64,000 nucleotides of DNA from Monomorium pharaonis (lineage: Eukaryota; Arthropoda; Insecta; Hymenoptera; Formicidae). Location: positions 27,003,176 to 27,067,175 of the forward strand of contig NC_050471.1 in NCBI RefSeq assembly GCF_013373865.1, in the 5' to 3' direction. Positions 37,201 to 47,249 of this stretch are shown one piece after another (position 1 is the stretch's first letter; each line of letters opens with the position of its first letter). Below the pieces are notes generated by a model. The model was not told the DNA's origin. It did no database searches and saw nothing but the letters and a program-made list of their open reading frames with translations. The position numbers were made by a program, and so were the translations under genes.

Positions 37201-38872
37201 TGAATAAATAAGAAATAGATCAGAAAAATGAGTAATATAGATAAAAATTTGATAGATTACACGCATGCTAAAAATACTTTAAAACATTAATAATTACAAC
37301 TAATGTTAATTTTTAGTATAATATAACAATAATGTAATCAATTTTATATTAATAGAATACATACATTGTTTATACATATTTGTAATTATTATAGAGATTA
37401 AACAGCTGTCTTTAATCAAATCTATCAAATCTTTAAATTGTGCTTTAAATTTTATCACAAGAATATAATAAAATTTACATAATAATAATAATAATAATAA
37501 GATTGATAAGTAATAATAGTAAAATTAATATAAACAAAAATAATATTAATTGCAAAAATAAATTCAAGTCAATTTTATTTTGGTGCATATATACGTTATA
37601 ATCTTTTTATGATTGTTATTTATTATTATTAAATATTTAATTCCTATTCCGATAAATTATTAGAAAATAAATTGTTGAAAGTTAATCATTGCAGTAATAG
37701 ATACCTAAAACATTAAGCTACGTAATTTCTTACGCTTATTTGGGTATAAATTAGTACCAAATAAAAACAATAAAAATAACTTAAATGCCACGCATTCGAC
37801 AACTCTCCCTTGCTTAAGGTTTTGTTTATAAAATGTACACCTATCTTCAGTGATCTCAGATCTGAATTAATTCGCAAATTGATAGAAAATTTTATTTGTA
37901 ATTCAATTTATAATCTTTTTTCCCTGAAAGCCAACCTCGGAGGGAAGTTCCTCGAAAGGATTCGTGAGCGCGAACTCGACGATGGCCTTCTTCATGTTCA
38001 TCGTGAAATCCTCTTTAATCTCAAGAATCAGATCACTGGTAAAGTTGGGAAATTTTTCGCGCAGGCTGCCGGGAACCAAATCGAGTATCGCCTCGACGAA
38101 GATGTCCTCGATGTTCACCGTGTGAATCGTATCGACTCCGTTGCAAACGTAGTAGTAATATCTATTGATGTCCTTATCATCGCTCAGATCCACGTCCTTC
38201 TCCGGCAGCTCTGGTTTCACTATTAAACCTACCATAAATCTAGTCGCAAGGACATTCATTTAAAGCTTCATCCAAGAGAGAAAAAAGAGAGAGAAAGAAT
38301 CAATAATTATTAATTACTATTGTAATCTTAATTTGGATTACCAATAATCATTTTATATCAAATTTTAACTTAACATTTATCTCTTGATATTATCCCGTAC
38401 ATTCAAAATTTTATAATTTAGTAAAAAATTCTATTGAATTAAATTTATATTCATATTAAATTAACATAATCAATTTAAATAGCATTAATTAATATAAATT
38501 TATGATAAATGCGGCATTTAGATCCTATAAAAGATGTTTAATTACTTGAGAATTTACTTTAATTACTGACTTTGATCGTTCTGAATAAATTCTGAGTTTT
38601 ACTTGGAAAACAAGTTTCCTATTTCCATTTTGCTTTTTGTACCTGCGAAACTTCTCCTCGCGAAGACGCTTCGCTGTGTGAGAGGCACCGCGAAATTTTT
38701 GCATCTTTTCCTTTTCCTTGATAAACGCCCTTCCTTTTTTCTTACATCTTTTAGGACTCATCAGGTCCGACGGCAGAGAAAAAAGTGGTTCCACTTTTGC
38801 GTCCAGGATCTTCGGTATTTGGATCGCATCCTCGGACTCGCACTTTCGTGCCTTCGTGCGAAAACTTTTCAT
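7753..38872 (-). CDS. DNAH3-like: Axonemal dynein heavy chain, inner-arm DNAH3/12/7 type
   Basis: This is the complete motor subunit of a single-headed inner-arm dynein, which slides doublet microtubules in motile cilia and sperm tails using ATP. Exons, first to last: 38643-38872, 37936-38239, 36679-36824, 36460-36613, 35902-36051, 33825-34013, 33318-33439, 32990-33259, 31813-32117, 30902-31256, 29988-30461, 29290-29670, 28606-29042, 28393-28508, 27353-28175, 26624-27186, 25743-25934, 25227-25358, 24195-24738, 22746-23257, 22011-22357, 20854-21240, 19020-19638, 18281-18469, 17325-17854, 16525-17073, 16070-16261, 14897-15123, 14008-14378, 13578-13758, 12962-13260, 12120-12284, 11789-12029, 10802-11094, 9247-9484, 8994-9145, 8222-8503, 7753-7959. 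They sum to 11,868 bases, or 3,955 residues plus stop, close to the usual length of this group. All introns are GT-AG on the minus strand and phases agree throughout. P-loops: AAA1 GPAGTGKT at 1264-1271, AAA2 GLPFGGKTS at 1545-1553, AAA3 GPTGTGKS at 1910-1917, AAA4 GMGGSGRQS at 2273-2281. The C-terminus has the family's STTGHSTNFV motif and ends LCQLSE. The wording around AAA2 is closest in my memory to DNAH3/DNAH12 (fly Dhc62B), but DNAH7 (fly Dhc36C) is not excluded. The first exon is less conserved; its ATG is the first in frame, and an acceptor-like site upstream at about 38,941 suggests a 5' UTR intron. The donor of the seventh exon (AAAT then gtcgta) is weak but is the one that keeps phase. 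Confidence 0.95.
15331..15872. mobile_element. Foldback (long inverted repeat) element, copy 1
   Basis: The left arm begins ACAAGGAAACCTCGCGAACT and the right arm ends in its near reverse complement AGTTCGCAAGATTCCCTTGT. The two arms, about 250 bases each, match along most of their length around an A/T-rich centre. It has no coding frame. The right edge extends to CACTG when read inward, which may be the original terminus. It lies in the dynein intron at 15,124-16,069. A second copy lies at 21,327-21,806. Confidence 0.8.
16525..19638 (-). other. Dynein stalk, microtubule-binding domain, start of AAA5 (exons 23-26)
   Basis: Residues about 2,378-3,006. The end of exon 23 is a charged coiled coil (RKRKEVLQGKKRYEAGL onward). 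Exon 24 and the first part of exon 25 hold the microtubule-binding head, with KRPPAGVRLVMEA and the YDKDNIPERI and PNFDPERI segments. The second coil returns in exon 25 (RLARLETLLAQRRAEY), and exon 26 begins AAA5 with SLGESYHRLTGDILI. This region contacts the neighbouring B-tubule in an ATP-sensitive way in the known family. Confidence 0.9.
20854..24738 (-). other. Dynein AAA3 and AAA4 (exons 19-22)
   Basis: AAA3 has GPTGTGKS (1910-1917) and the conserved GQHWVIFVDDVSMP block with its Walker B. AAA4 has GMGGSGRQS, where arginine replaces the Walker A lysine, the normal state for many axonemal dyneins. The exon 20 donor was chosen at GACCTG/gtacgg because only that site keeps phase with exon 21. 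The intron between exons 21 and 22 (21,241-22,010) contains a foldback element, and the intron between exons 20 and 19 (23,258-24,194) is AT-rich. Confidence 0.9.
21327..21806. mobile_element. Foldback element, copy 2, internally deleted
   Basis: This is clearly the same family as 15,331-15,872: it shares CTTGGCATAAATGTAGA, the AAAGTTTTACAGCATAAATACC segment and the ends. The right arm lacks about 60 bases that are present in copy 1 (the part holding the GGGTGGTTTCATCCC and CACCCCCTCTAC words). It sits in another intron of the same dynein gene (21,241-22,010). It is non-autonomous and its superfamily is not determined. Confidence 0.75.
25227..28175 (-). other. Dynein AAA1 and AAA2 (exons 15-18)
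   Basis: AAA1 is the main ATPase site: Walker A GPAGTGKT (1264-1271), Walker B-like WSCFDEFNRI, and the sensor stretch FITMNPGYAGRTELP, all intact. AAA2 follows with GLPFGGKTS, QLYGQFD, the DGPVDALWIENMN block and VASPATVSRCGMIY. These are the most conserved parts of the protein and fix the family assignment. The intron between exons 17 and 18 (25,359-25,742) carries a MITE. Confidence 0.93.
25534..25672. mobile_element. MITE copy A, PIF/Harbinger-like
   Basis: This 139-bp palindromic element begins GGGTCGGTTGTTCCAACTTC and ends with the inverted version, GGAACACCGACCC. It is flanked by the 3-bp duplication TGA (25,531-25,533 and 25,673-25,675). A second copy with TAA flanks is at 45,684-45,824. 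Three-base T-N-A duplications with G-rich termini fit the PIF/Harbinger superfamily, although no transposase is present to confirm this. It lies in the dynein intron between exons 17 and 18, 70 bases from the exon 17 donor. Confidence 0.85.
28606..38872 (-). other. Dynein tail and linker (exons 1-13)
   Basis: Residues 1 to about 1,173. Exon 1 is lysine/arginine-rich and poorly conserved. Exon 2 has the NRYYYYVCNGVDT stretch typical of the start of DNAH3/7/12 tails. Exons 10-13 (about residues 624-1173) form the linker, including GNPGMKARHWEQ, the LEKKRLFFPRFFFLSNDELL block and the EWPGQTVLCV block. The linker swings to produce the power stroke and the tail attaches to the doublet. The 1.8 kb intron at 34,014-35,901 is the largest in this block and holds only AT-rich DNA. 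Confidence 0.9.
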
Positions 38873-40340
38873 GTTCAATCGCAATTATGACAATTAGTGT
38901 CACGATGCGATATTTAACAGAAAATTCGAGTACGTCTCTGGAAAGTATATAATGATATTACTATTCACGAAAGTACAAAATGATTTAATTTCCTTTCTTT
39001 CTAGAATAAAATGTCTTAATTGCTATACAAGTATTAATTAATTAAATCTTGAATAATAAAGTGCTGAATTTATATACATTAAAATAAACGCGCAGAATAA
39101 TTATTTAAATATTTATAAGGTGCCATTAGATAATTGTTTATATTTAACACAACTTGTTGGCAATCAAACACTGTTTATGTTAAAACATACCCTTTTCATC
39201 ATTTTGATTTGGAAACAAATTATTACAAGTTTATTTAAATAAATAAAATATTTAACTAACTTCAATAATTAATAATAAAAATAATGTCATAAATAAAAAT
39301 ATATAATATTATATAAAATAATAAAAGTAGGGTAAAATATAATGTAGCATATAAATAACGCATATTATTTTAAACTAATTATAATATATAAATGTAATAA
39401 CACATAAATAAAATATAGATTTATAACATAATTGTAGTAATATTACAAATAAAATGTACACAATAACAATTCTTATTAAATCACTAAAATATAATTTATA
39501 ATTATTTTTCTAAATACTTATTTAAATTTATTATCGCAACAATTATTTAATTTAAAAATATTTACACTGATATTCCCGCAAAATTTGAATAATACGCTGC
39601 ATCGATGGCGGTGAGAAACTATAGGGGACTAGGGGAGGGGAAGAGAAGACTTCGAAACGCCCTCTTGATAGACGAGTGATTACAGATCTGCGTCGTACGG
39701 CGTCGTATTCTAACCTTCAAAACACGGTGAGCATTTTGTGCCGTTAATCACCGATATAACTTTAAATTCGTGAGAATCAGGCCGATCTCTCGCGAATATT
39801 CGCGCATCGACGTTTTGCCGTAATTAACTTGACCAAATCGATCAGCGTTCATGCGAGCCACACGCGGTTGCGTCATCCGGAGATTCGCAAACTAGCACCC
39901 GCGATCTCAGTCTCTAGGCAACGTGGCAACGATCGATTCCGGAATTAACTAGTCCCGCGAATCCCTCACGTGGAATCGGCAGGAAAAGGCAATTCTCGCC
40001 CTTGTCTCTGCCCTTCCCCTCCTGGGCGAGTCTAGCAGTTTCCGAGTATCTCGCATGCGATTCTCCCTCTTTTTTTTAGGTTATGTCCCAGTCAAACCAC
40101 CTGCGTCTCGATCGTCGTGATAACGACGGAGACCAGCGTCACCGAACGACCTCGCGATCCCCACTAGGATCTAATTTTTCCTGCAGCCTCTTTCCCGCAC
40201 CCGGAATTCGTATCGAAACGGGACTCGCGTTGCCGTAATGCTCCAGAATGCAACTGCCGAAATTTCAACACGGTTCTCACTTCTATGTCATTTGTTATGT
40301 CGCTAATTGACGTTGACCATTGACGTGATGTATTCTCCAG
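38873..40340. promoter_or_regulatory. Divergent promoter region between dynein and EF-Ts
   Basis: The two start codons face away from each other across 1,468 bases. The part next to dynein (38,950-39,600) is AT-rich and probably a 5' UTR intron: an acceptor-like tttccag lies at about 38,941 on the minus strand and a possible donor at about 39,715. The part from 39,600 to 40,340 is GC-richer, as expected for promoter and first exons, and holds the X-box-like motif. An acceptor-like ctccag directly abuts the EF-Ts ATG. No TATA box stands out. Confidence 0.45.
39910..39922. promoter_or_regulatory. X-box-like motif near dynein gene start
   Basis: The bases read GTCTCTAGGCAAC, a full match to the degenerate X-box consensus RYYNYY-N(1-3)-RRNRAC. 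RFX factors drive ciliary genes in animals, and the adjacent gene is an axonemal dynein. The site is 1,038 bases from the dynein ATG, but only about 200 from the possible first-exon donor if the proposed 5' UTR intron is real. A second GGCAAC half-site follows at 39,925-39,930. Confidence 0.45.
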
Positions 40341-43207
40341 ATGATCCCGGCCCAGATATTCCGCCTGATTCACACAAACGGCTTGCTCTGGCAGGCCACA
40401 AACAAGACCCGGCTGGCCAAACTGCGCAAGAAGACCGGCTACACATTTGCGAACTGCAAAAAAGCCCTAGAGCTGCATGAGAACGACGTGGACAAGGTAA
40501 GCGCTCTTATAGTAATATTACGATGTAATATACTAATACACAACAATATTAAATTGACTAATATATTATATTCCCAGGTGGGGGTTTGCCAATATCAGAA
40601 ATATGTAATGTTAGTCTGTAGTTGACAATCAAACATTGACAAATCGGCACAGTACTACCAGTTTTGTTAATTAAATACTGATCATGTGTTATTTTACATG
40701 TCAAACATGTTCTGATTTCTTTCTCTCTAGATAACTAGGTATTTTGAATTACTACACTTGGAGAAGAATTCATGATTGTGACAAACTATACGAGTTTGAT
40801 TGTAAAATTAATGGTACATGGTTTTATAAACTATTTTATATTTGTTGCAACTAAAGCTTTAGTTTGCAACAACAATATTTGTGCAATTATTAATTTATAG
40901 TGAAATAACGTCTTAACTATAATAACATAATTACATAGATTTTATTCTAAGTTATAATAATTACTATTACTATTTGTAGTTTATTCAACGATTTACTACA
41001 ATTATTGTTATGTTTAATTTATACAACTTATTACATGTTCCTGCCATGTATCCAGAAACCTTTTTTATTGAAAACAACATTGATAGCAGCAAAGACTATT
41101 TATGTTGTTTTCAATAGAAAGGGTTTCTGGATCTTTAAATAACTAAAACTTATTATTTTTATTGCAACTTTATAGCATAATACACGCACACAATTGATAT
41201 TTATAAATTTATAGTTGGTAATATAATTTTTTTTCTGGGTAATATATAATTACCGAACTGTTGTTTGGTAATGGTATTTTCCCTTACATATGTTAAAATA
41301 AAATAACTTTATAAATTATTACATATATTATGTACTATTTCTTAAGAGTACAGTATAGGCCTACTGGATTGATATTTATATTCACTATTAAAACAATTGA
41401 ATGTTAATATAGACACGGGATTAATGATCAGTACTGTGCCAGACTTGTCATCTCAATATTGAGCCAATATTAGTTTGTACAAAAATTTCAGCATGATATT
41501 GACCCAATATTGGGCCGTTTGTAAGTTCTCCTTGGATTACCTCTTTTGAGTATTAAAAGTACTAATAACAGTACTTTTAATCCTCAAAATAGGTCATAAT
41601 TATCAACTAATTTACTACTATCAGTATTAGAATTAAAACAATAGATAGGTTGCAATTATACGAGCAAATTATTGGTTAATATAACATAATAAAACTTTAT
41701 CAAATCTAATATGTACCGGTACGTTTCAACTTTACTTAGTCATCCTCAGCTTGATATTGTCTAATTTACATACCTTATGTTATATGGAAATTAACGTTTA
41801 GTTTCCACAACGTACCAGTACATATTAGATTTAATAAAGTTTTATTATGTAATATTAATCAACAATTTGCTTGTATGATTGCGACCTATCTATTGTTTTG
41901 ATTCTATTACTTATAAAAACTTAGAGTTTGCGTATAGTATTATTTTAACTATCAGTATTACATTTCTATAATAGTGATGCTATGATCACCCAAAGCATGC
42001 AGCCCTGCGACTCTAAATTGACTTACGACGAAATTTCTTAGTTCTTCCTTGCTCCAGGCTGAAAAGTGGCTGAGGGAACAGGCGCAGCAGTATGGCTGGA
42101 CCCAAGCGGCCAAGCTTAAGGGTCGCAACACCAGTCAAGGACTGATCACGGTTACGGTGGACGGGTGTCACGCTGCGCTGGCCGAAATCAACTGTGAAAC
42201 CGACTTCGTGGCGCGAAACAAGAAGTTCCACAGCCTCGCGGAAACAGTGATCTCCGCTGTACTGGGTCACGCGAGATCCCAGGAAATTCAAAACGATGTG
42301 CAGCGGATTATTTTTCACGCTGACGTTCTCAAAGATTTGCCAGCCGCGGACGGCAAACTTCTCAGCGATCATTCCGCCCTGGCGATTGGCAACGTGGGCG
42401 AGAATATCAGTCTGAGACGCGCCCTGGCCATCAGCGTGCGATCACCGGACGTAACGCTGTACGGCTGCACGCATCCGGCACCGATGAATCCAATACCCAT
42501 GTCCTTTGGCAAATATGGCGCCCTTGTGGCCATTAGATGCAAGGAGAATGACAATATGCTGGGCACGCAGCTCTGTCAGCATGTCATCGGTAGGTTTTAT
42601 CTAGTGTTTTTCACTTCACAATGTTTACGCGTAAAATATAAATAATTTACATTATATATACGATGTATATATACGATGTAACATGTGAACTATGTAGATT
42701 ATGTCTTGTGATGAGTTGGCTAAAGTTATTTTTACAACTAAATTATGATAATTAATGCTTATGCAGAGTTGGGATTAAAGTAGTGAATAATATACTTGTC
42801 TCATGTAAAAAATTTGAAAGAAATGCAAAATTATATAAATTTTTATATTTATTTTCTCTTTCAAAAAATCGAAAAAAATTTTCTTCTAAATTTTCGAGAA
42901 CTTTTCCAAGAATACTAGTTTCATCTGTCACAAGTTAGATTGAGAGAAGAAAAATTAGAGCTACACTCGTAATTGTTTCTTCTTCGCAGGCATGGACCCG
43001 CAAAAAATTGGAAACCCGCAGGTGGATGAGCCACATGACAACGTGGACGAGGAGCAATGCATGATCTACCAAGAGTTTTTGCTCGATCCTAATCTCTCTG
43101 TACAGCAGTTATTGGCAGAATCAAACGCTGAGATTGTTGACTTCGCACGCTTCGAGATCGGCGAAGAACTTGAAGAGCCGCTCAAGACCGTACACAATTG
43201 TGCCTGA
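40341..43207 (+). CDS. Tsfm: Elongation factor Ts, mitochondrial
   Basis: This is the guanine-nucleotide exchange factor that recycles mitochondrial EF-Tu during protein synthesis in the matrix. Exons are 40341-40496, 42058-42589 and 42990-43207, 906 bases with stop, giving 301 residues, normal for animal mitochondrial EF-Ts. Residues 1 to about 20 form a basic, hydrophobic presequence (MIPAQIFRLIHTNGLLWQ). Residues about 22-66 are the UBA-like N-terminal domain (LAKLRKKTGYTFANCKKAL), which crosses the first intron. The EF-Ts signature TDFVARN lies at 100-106, followed by the core with GENISLRRALAI. The C-terminal exon has the DPNLSVQQLL and GEELEEP segments seen in animal homologues. Intron phases are 0 and 1 and all sites are GT-AG. 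The gene is divergent from dynein and convergent with the small gene downstream. Intron 1 (1.56 kb) carries three palindromic repeats. Confidence 0.96.
41050..41132. repeat. Inverted repeat, 31-bp arms
   Basis: ATCCAGAAACCTTTTTTATT at 41,050 continues to 41,080 and is mirrored by 41,102-41,132, with a 21-base loop. There are only a few mismatches. Probably a tiny MITE or foldback inside EF-Ts intron 1. Confidence 0.75.
41539..41596. repeat. Hairpin, about 26-bp arms
   Basis: ACCTCTTTTGAGTATTAAAA on the left is mirrored by TTTTAATCCTCAAAATAGGT on the right around the core AGTACT/AATAAC/AGTACT. The loop is 6 bases and there are few mismatches. It lies in EF-Ts intron 1, close to another palindromic element. 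Confidence 0.65.
41627..41908. mobile_element. Hairpin MITE-like element, ~97-bp arms
   Basis: The left arm (about 41,627-41,724) and right arm (about 41,812-41,908) are imperfect reverse complements sharing AACAATAGATAGGT, ATAATAAAACTTTAT and AAATCTAATATGTAC. The loop is about 87 bases. There is no coding capacity. Target duplications are not clear. It lies in EF-Ts intron 1. Confidence 0.7.
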
Positions 43208-43421
43208 TGATTGCAATCTCCGTGAATATTTTATTTTGTATTATCTATCATTAATATAAATTTTCAGGATGACAGGATGACACACGACGATAATTGTGGT
43301 TTTTGTTATAAGATCAAAGAGAAACGAAAGGATGCGAAGACAAATTAAGTTAAGAACAAGCGTTTGAACAGATTAATGATCATTCAGTTTTAGTATCTAT
43401 TGTACAGTATCGTATTAATGT

Positions 43422-43427
43422 AATAAA
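43422..43427 (+). terminator. Poly(A) signal of EF-Ts gene
   Basis: Canonical AATAAA 215 bases after the EF-Ts stop codon, the first good hexamer downstream. Confidence 0.6.
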
Positions 43428-44100
43428 ATTCATAATAGTCTAGTTAAAATTTGAATCGTTATTATTTCATTTATCCTTTCTGTGTCAATTATTAAGGATA
43501 CATTATATCTATCTTCAAAATAATGAAAAAAATATCAAAAATTACAGATCCTTCTATATTATATTTGAAAAAATCCAAAGTTTGGTAGAAATTTTTTACG
43601 TGGATTAAAAATTATTTTAATAACATAGAAATATGCTTTAATGGAAATGTAATTAAGAAATAAGAATCTAAATTTTTGATATAGGTATTTTAATTAAAAA
43701 TCTATTATATTTGTTAATTTATTTAGAGAACAATAAATTTAGAATCTCTTTTTTACAACTTTCATACAGTTTATTTAAAGTATAAATATTAACATATTTC
43801 TAATTTCAATTTACTTTGCAGATTGATACATCCTTAAAGCTCTCTTCTCGTCTCATTGCTGTTATTATTATTAGAATCGAGAATTTTTAAATTATGTAAA
43901 TTTCTTTTCTTAGTATCTGTATTATCTAAATGCAAATTTGCTTTCTGTACCTTTATTTATTATTTTATTGACTCTTTGATAAATACGAAAGAATATCTCG
44001 CATGTATCACAAACATTATTTAAATATTAAAATATATAAGAAAAAAATAAAATTTTAATTTAAAAAAATTTGTATGTATATAGTCGAATAAAAATAAATG
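43428..44100. other. Intergenic, convergent 3' ends
   Basis: AT-rich spacer between the 3' ends of EF-Ts (plus) and the unknown small gene (minus). Apart from the two poly(A) signals I see nothing in it. Confidence 0.6.
43952..43957 (-). terminator. Poly(A) signal of the small minus-strand gene
   Basis: TTTATT on the plus strand (AATAAA on the minus) about 145 bases past the stop at 44,101-44,103. Confidence 0.5.
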
Positions 44101-45507
44101 CTACGAAAGAGTCTCGCGATACAAAACGTCCGAAGGAATTGCCTTCGCCTTGGTCCCCTTCAGTTTTCTCGCCAGTCTGACTGATTTCCACAGCCACATT
44201 CGAGAGTCCTTTTTCCAGCAGGGCGCGATATCCGCAGGGGAATACCTAGTACCCTGCAAAATAAATTGTCAATTTTTAATTACGTGTTAAATGCGTATAT
44301 AAAACATTAAACTTTCAAGAAATAATTATTTCAAATTGTCGTCCTTTACACTCAAAGGAAAAGTGATAGAAAAGATAGTGATACACAAAAAAAATTAACA
44401 TTCTTGTTTTGAGAATATTTTCTTTGTTTTCGAAATGTTATGTAACAAAATTATATAACATTAAACAGACACACTATTGACTTTTTAATATCCCTAATAT
44501 GTTAGATAACTTATTTAGTGTTTTTATATAAATATCTCAAAATTTGTTATATTTTTTAAATAGTCAGAATTAATTCAAAAAGTGAAGAAAATTTTGTTTT
44601 TCTAATTAATTTACTTCTCAAATAATCTTGGATAAAGAAGGGCATATTTGTACCTGGAAAATTAGGATTTCCGGTCCTTGGACCACTAACTGAAAGGAAG
44701 GTTTCTCTCTCGTTTTAAAAACCGGAACGGTTTCCTCCTGCTCGGAATCATTGAAATAATCTGCCAGTAAATCGCTTGTTCTAAGTTTCCGATGATCCTT
44801 CGTCTCAAGCTCTAAGTGTTCTAAGTCACATGTGAAATTTCCAATGTCCTTACAAATTCCAATTCCGACCTAAGGAAAATAAATTAATTTAGAAAACGTG
44901 ATTATTTTTATTTTAAAACTTTTAACTTGCAATAGACAAAAATTAAATGATTAAAATGTATTATATATACCCTAGCTCATCTTAAAAGAATTAATTAAAA
45001 ATTAAACACTAATTTAAATGTTTTCTAATTTTGAATTTAAAATAATTTTTATCGGTTTTTTTCTTAATTTGTAATTATACATTTTTATATTCATTTGTCA
45101 ATTACAATTAAAAATGGTTTTACATAGTCGTTCTAATCAAAAATTAAAACAGAGTAACATGAAATTAAAAATTGAAATTAAATAGCAATAATTAAATAAA
45201 AACTGTTGATTATAGACGATGGAATTAAATTACTTTTAGGAATTTGATTTATCCGTTCCACATGTTTAATTTTAACAAGTTTTGATAAACCTGAGTTCCT
45301 TGAGAGCAAACGCTGCGGTCCAGAGCGGCGGCGACGATGGCATCCCTCGTCCTGGCTACAGGATAATCGTTTTCATCCCATCTCAGGTTCTCGACTGTCC
45401 GAAAAGAGAAAGCGCACGTTGTCCATTACAAGGAGGCTCTCGCAACGAGCGTCTCGCTATCTCGATATACCACTCGATTGATCCGACTCCTCGTTTCGCC
45501 AATCCAT
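44101..45507 (-). CDS. Unrecognised 169-residue protein
   Basis: I do not recognise this protein. Four exons join cleanly: 45471-45507, 45291-45394, 44654-44869 and 44101-44253, 510 bases with stop. Introns are GT-AG (76, 421 and 400 bases) in phases 1, 0 and 0. The protein starts MDWRNEESDQSS, passes through RWDENDYPVARTRDAIVAAA, has cysteines in CKDIGNFTCDLEHLEL, an acidic stretch DYFNDSEQEETVP, then FQLVVQGPEILIFQGTRYSP, and a basic tryptophan-containing end (DSRMWLWKSVRLARKLKGTK). It has no signal peptide or membrane segment. Dense charged and aromatic residues and proper splicing argue for a real cytosolic or nuclear protein. The first exon is short (12 codons) and less certain; the start is the only in-frame ATG just before the donor. 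A MITE lies 177 bases upstream of the ATG. It is convergent with EF-Ts. Confidence 0.7.
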
Positions 45508-45683
45508 CCTCGCGCCATCCAAGGGTAGTAAGACGAGGACAGCTCTATGACATTTGTCAACGAGATCCACATCCCTCGATCGCTTTCTTCTCCTCCTCCT
45601 CCTGTCAGAGAAAAAATGTGCGGCGAGCGCACTTTGTTTCGAAGAAACCGAATTAAACTGTCTTTTTATGGAAACTCGACTAA

Positions 45684-45824
45684 GGGCCGGTTGTTCCAAC
45701 TTTTTGATAAACTTACCTACCAGGTAAGCATGTGTCTATCTACATTTCTTTTTTTAAATAAATAAAGACAAACGTATATTTATCTGATAGGTAAGTTTAC
45801 CTAAGAAGTTGGAACAACCGACCC
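45684..45824. mobile_element. MITE copy B, PIF/Harbinger-like
   Basis: A 141-bp palindrome beginning GGGCCGGTTGTTCCAACTTT and ending AGTTGGAACAACCGACCC, flanked by the duplication TAA (45,681-45,683 and 45,825-45,827). It shares ends and interior with copy A in the dynein intron. Both arms contain splice-donor-like AGGTAAG words. It lies in the probable promoter or 5' UTR of the unknown small gene. Confidence 0.87.
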
Positions 45825-46383
45825 TAAAAGAGACCGATCCGTGCTGAAATAAGATAAAGAAACAGCAATAGATACAAGAAACAACATAATACAATATAAT
45901 CAATAATAATTGATTAAAAATTGTATATTATTTTTCATAAAAGCGATGTGGGAACGTCGCGGTGCCAAATACATCAAAATTAATTATTATTAGATGAACC
46001 AAGAATGATGTATAACCATTTATCGAGTCAATATTAAATACCTTATATTTAGAGTTTTTATATTATTACAATTCTGAAATTTATTATACATATATATACA
46101 CCATGTACTTTTTTGTTATAAATAATAAAATTATATATATATATAATTAATACATTTTATATAATTTATGTATATCCTCATATAGAAATACATATGTATA
46201 CCATATATAAAGAATACATTTAATAAAAATAAGATTTTGGAAAAAATAATAGAGAAAATAAAAAAAAAGAGAAGAAAACAAAATAATAAAATGATTTTTA
46301 ATGTTTTATGTTATCTTTGTGTTTCTTTAAATTATTAAAACGTTTTTTATTATTTAGTTGTAATACATACATGTATATAAATA

Positions 46384-46440
46384 TATTTCGGCCAAATGAC
46401 CGAAACGTCTATTAATATTAATTAAACCTACTTCAGGGTT
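46384..46440 (-). mobile_element. Penelope-like 3' terminal motif
   Basis: Read on the minus strand this gives CCCTGAAGTAGG, then GACGTTTCGGTCATTTGGCC and GAAATATATTT. The near palindrome TTCGG...CCGAA following a CTGAAG word is typical of the noncoding ends of Penelope-like elements. Its strand agrees with the reverse transcriptase relic at 48,560-49,200, and the distance (about 2.8 kb) is about one element length, so they may be remnants of one insertion. Confidence 0.45.
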
Positions 46441-47249
46441 AATAAGATGCAAGGTCTTATACATTATGCATTCGTGTCAATAAACTTTATTTTCCATACA
46501 GCTTTGCAACACGAATACATAAATCTTTTTCAATAAAATATATTTAAATACATTAACCTTTGCAATTTAACTACTGAATGGTTAAAACTAAATGTAAATA
46601 ATATTTTATATAAATAATACTTTTTATTTACAATTTGTTTTTAATTGTCCAAAGAATTTCGTACATTTTAATATATTCCTACTACTACTATTATTATTAT
46701 TAACATAAAACCATCAATACTGGTACACTTTGGGGTAACGTATAATAGAAAGAATTCCTGAGTGCAATAAAAAACTGCGAAGTAAAATAAACGAAATGCT
46801 TAATTGTGATGCAATTTTTAATCACAATTTTCGTGAACTTAGAAATCTCCTTTTAAGCGCGCCGATTTCACACTTATCACACATTCATTCAGTCGGTTTC
46901 TTTGGTATATTCATCGTTCAATCAACGCGTAAGAATTATCGCATTTAGTCTTTTATTTGGTCTTTTTTCGTCGCGTTGTTTATTACTCGCAAGAAAACTT
47001 AATTATATAAATAACAACTCGCTGTACGATTATTTAATCAACGTGGCACCTTTCATGAGTGCTCATTTTCTTTGGCTTTTATTTTGGGGGGCGTCTAAAG
47101 GGTAAAAAAATCGAATTTTTGTTTTTTGCTTAAATCGATAGTATTTCATCCGTTGAATATGCTCCTGAAGTATCAAATATAGATTATAGTATAGATTATA
47201 GACATAGTATAGATTCAAATTGTATCAGGCCGAAATAAGCACGTGCAAT

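Noticed and set aside
37480..37505. AATAAT triplet run that could suggest an array
   Set aside because: It is a short simple repeat in an AT-rich intron; there are no spacers or repeated units that would suggest a CRISPR or other array.
45426..45699. Longer minus-strand frames upstream of the small gene
   Set aside because: Only 12 codons next to a good donor splice in phase into the following exon; the remaining upstream sequence reaches into the MITE and is Arg/Ser-rich, so it is treated as 5' UTR.
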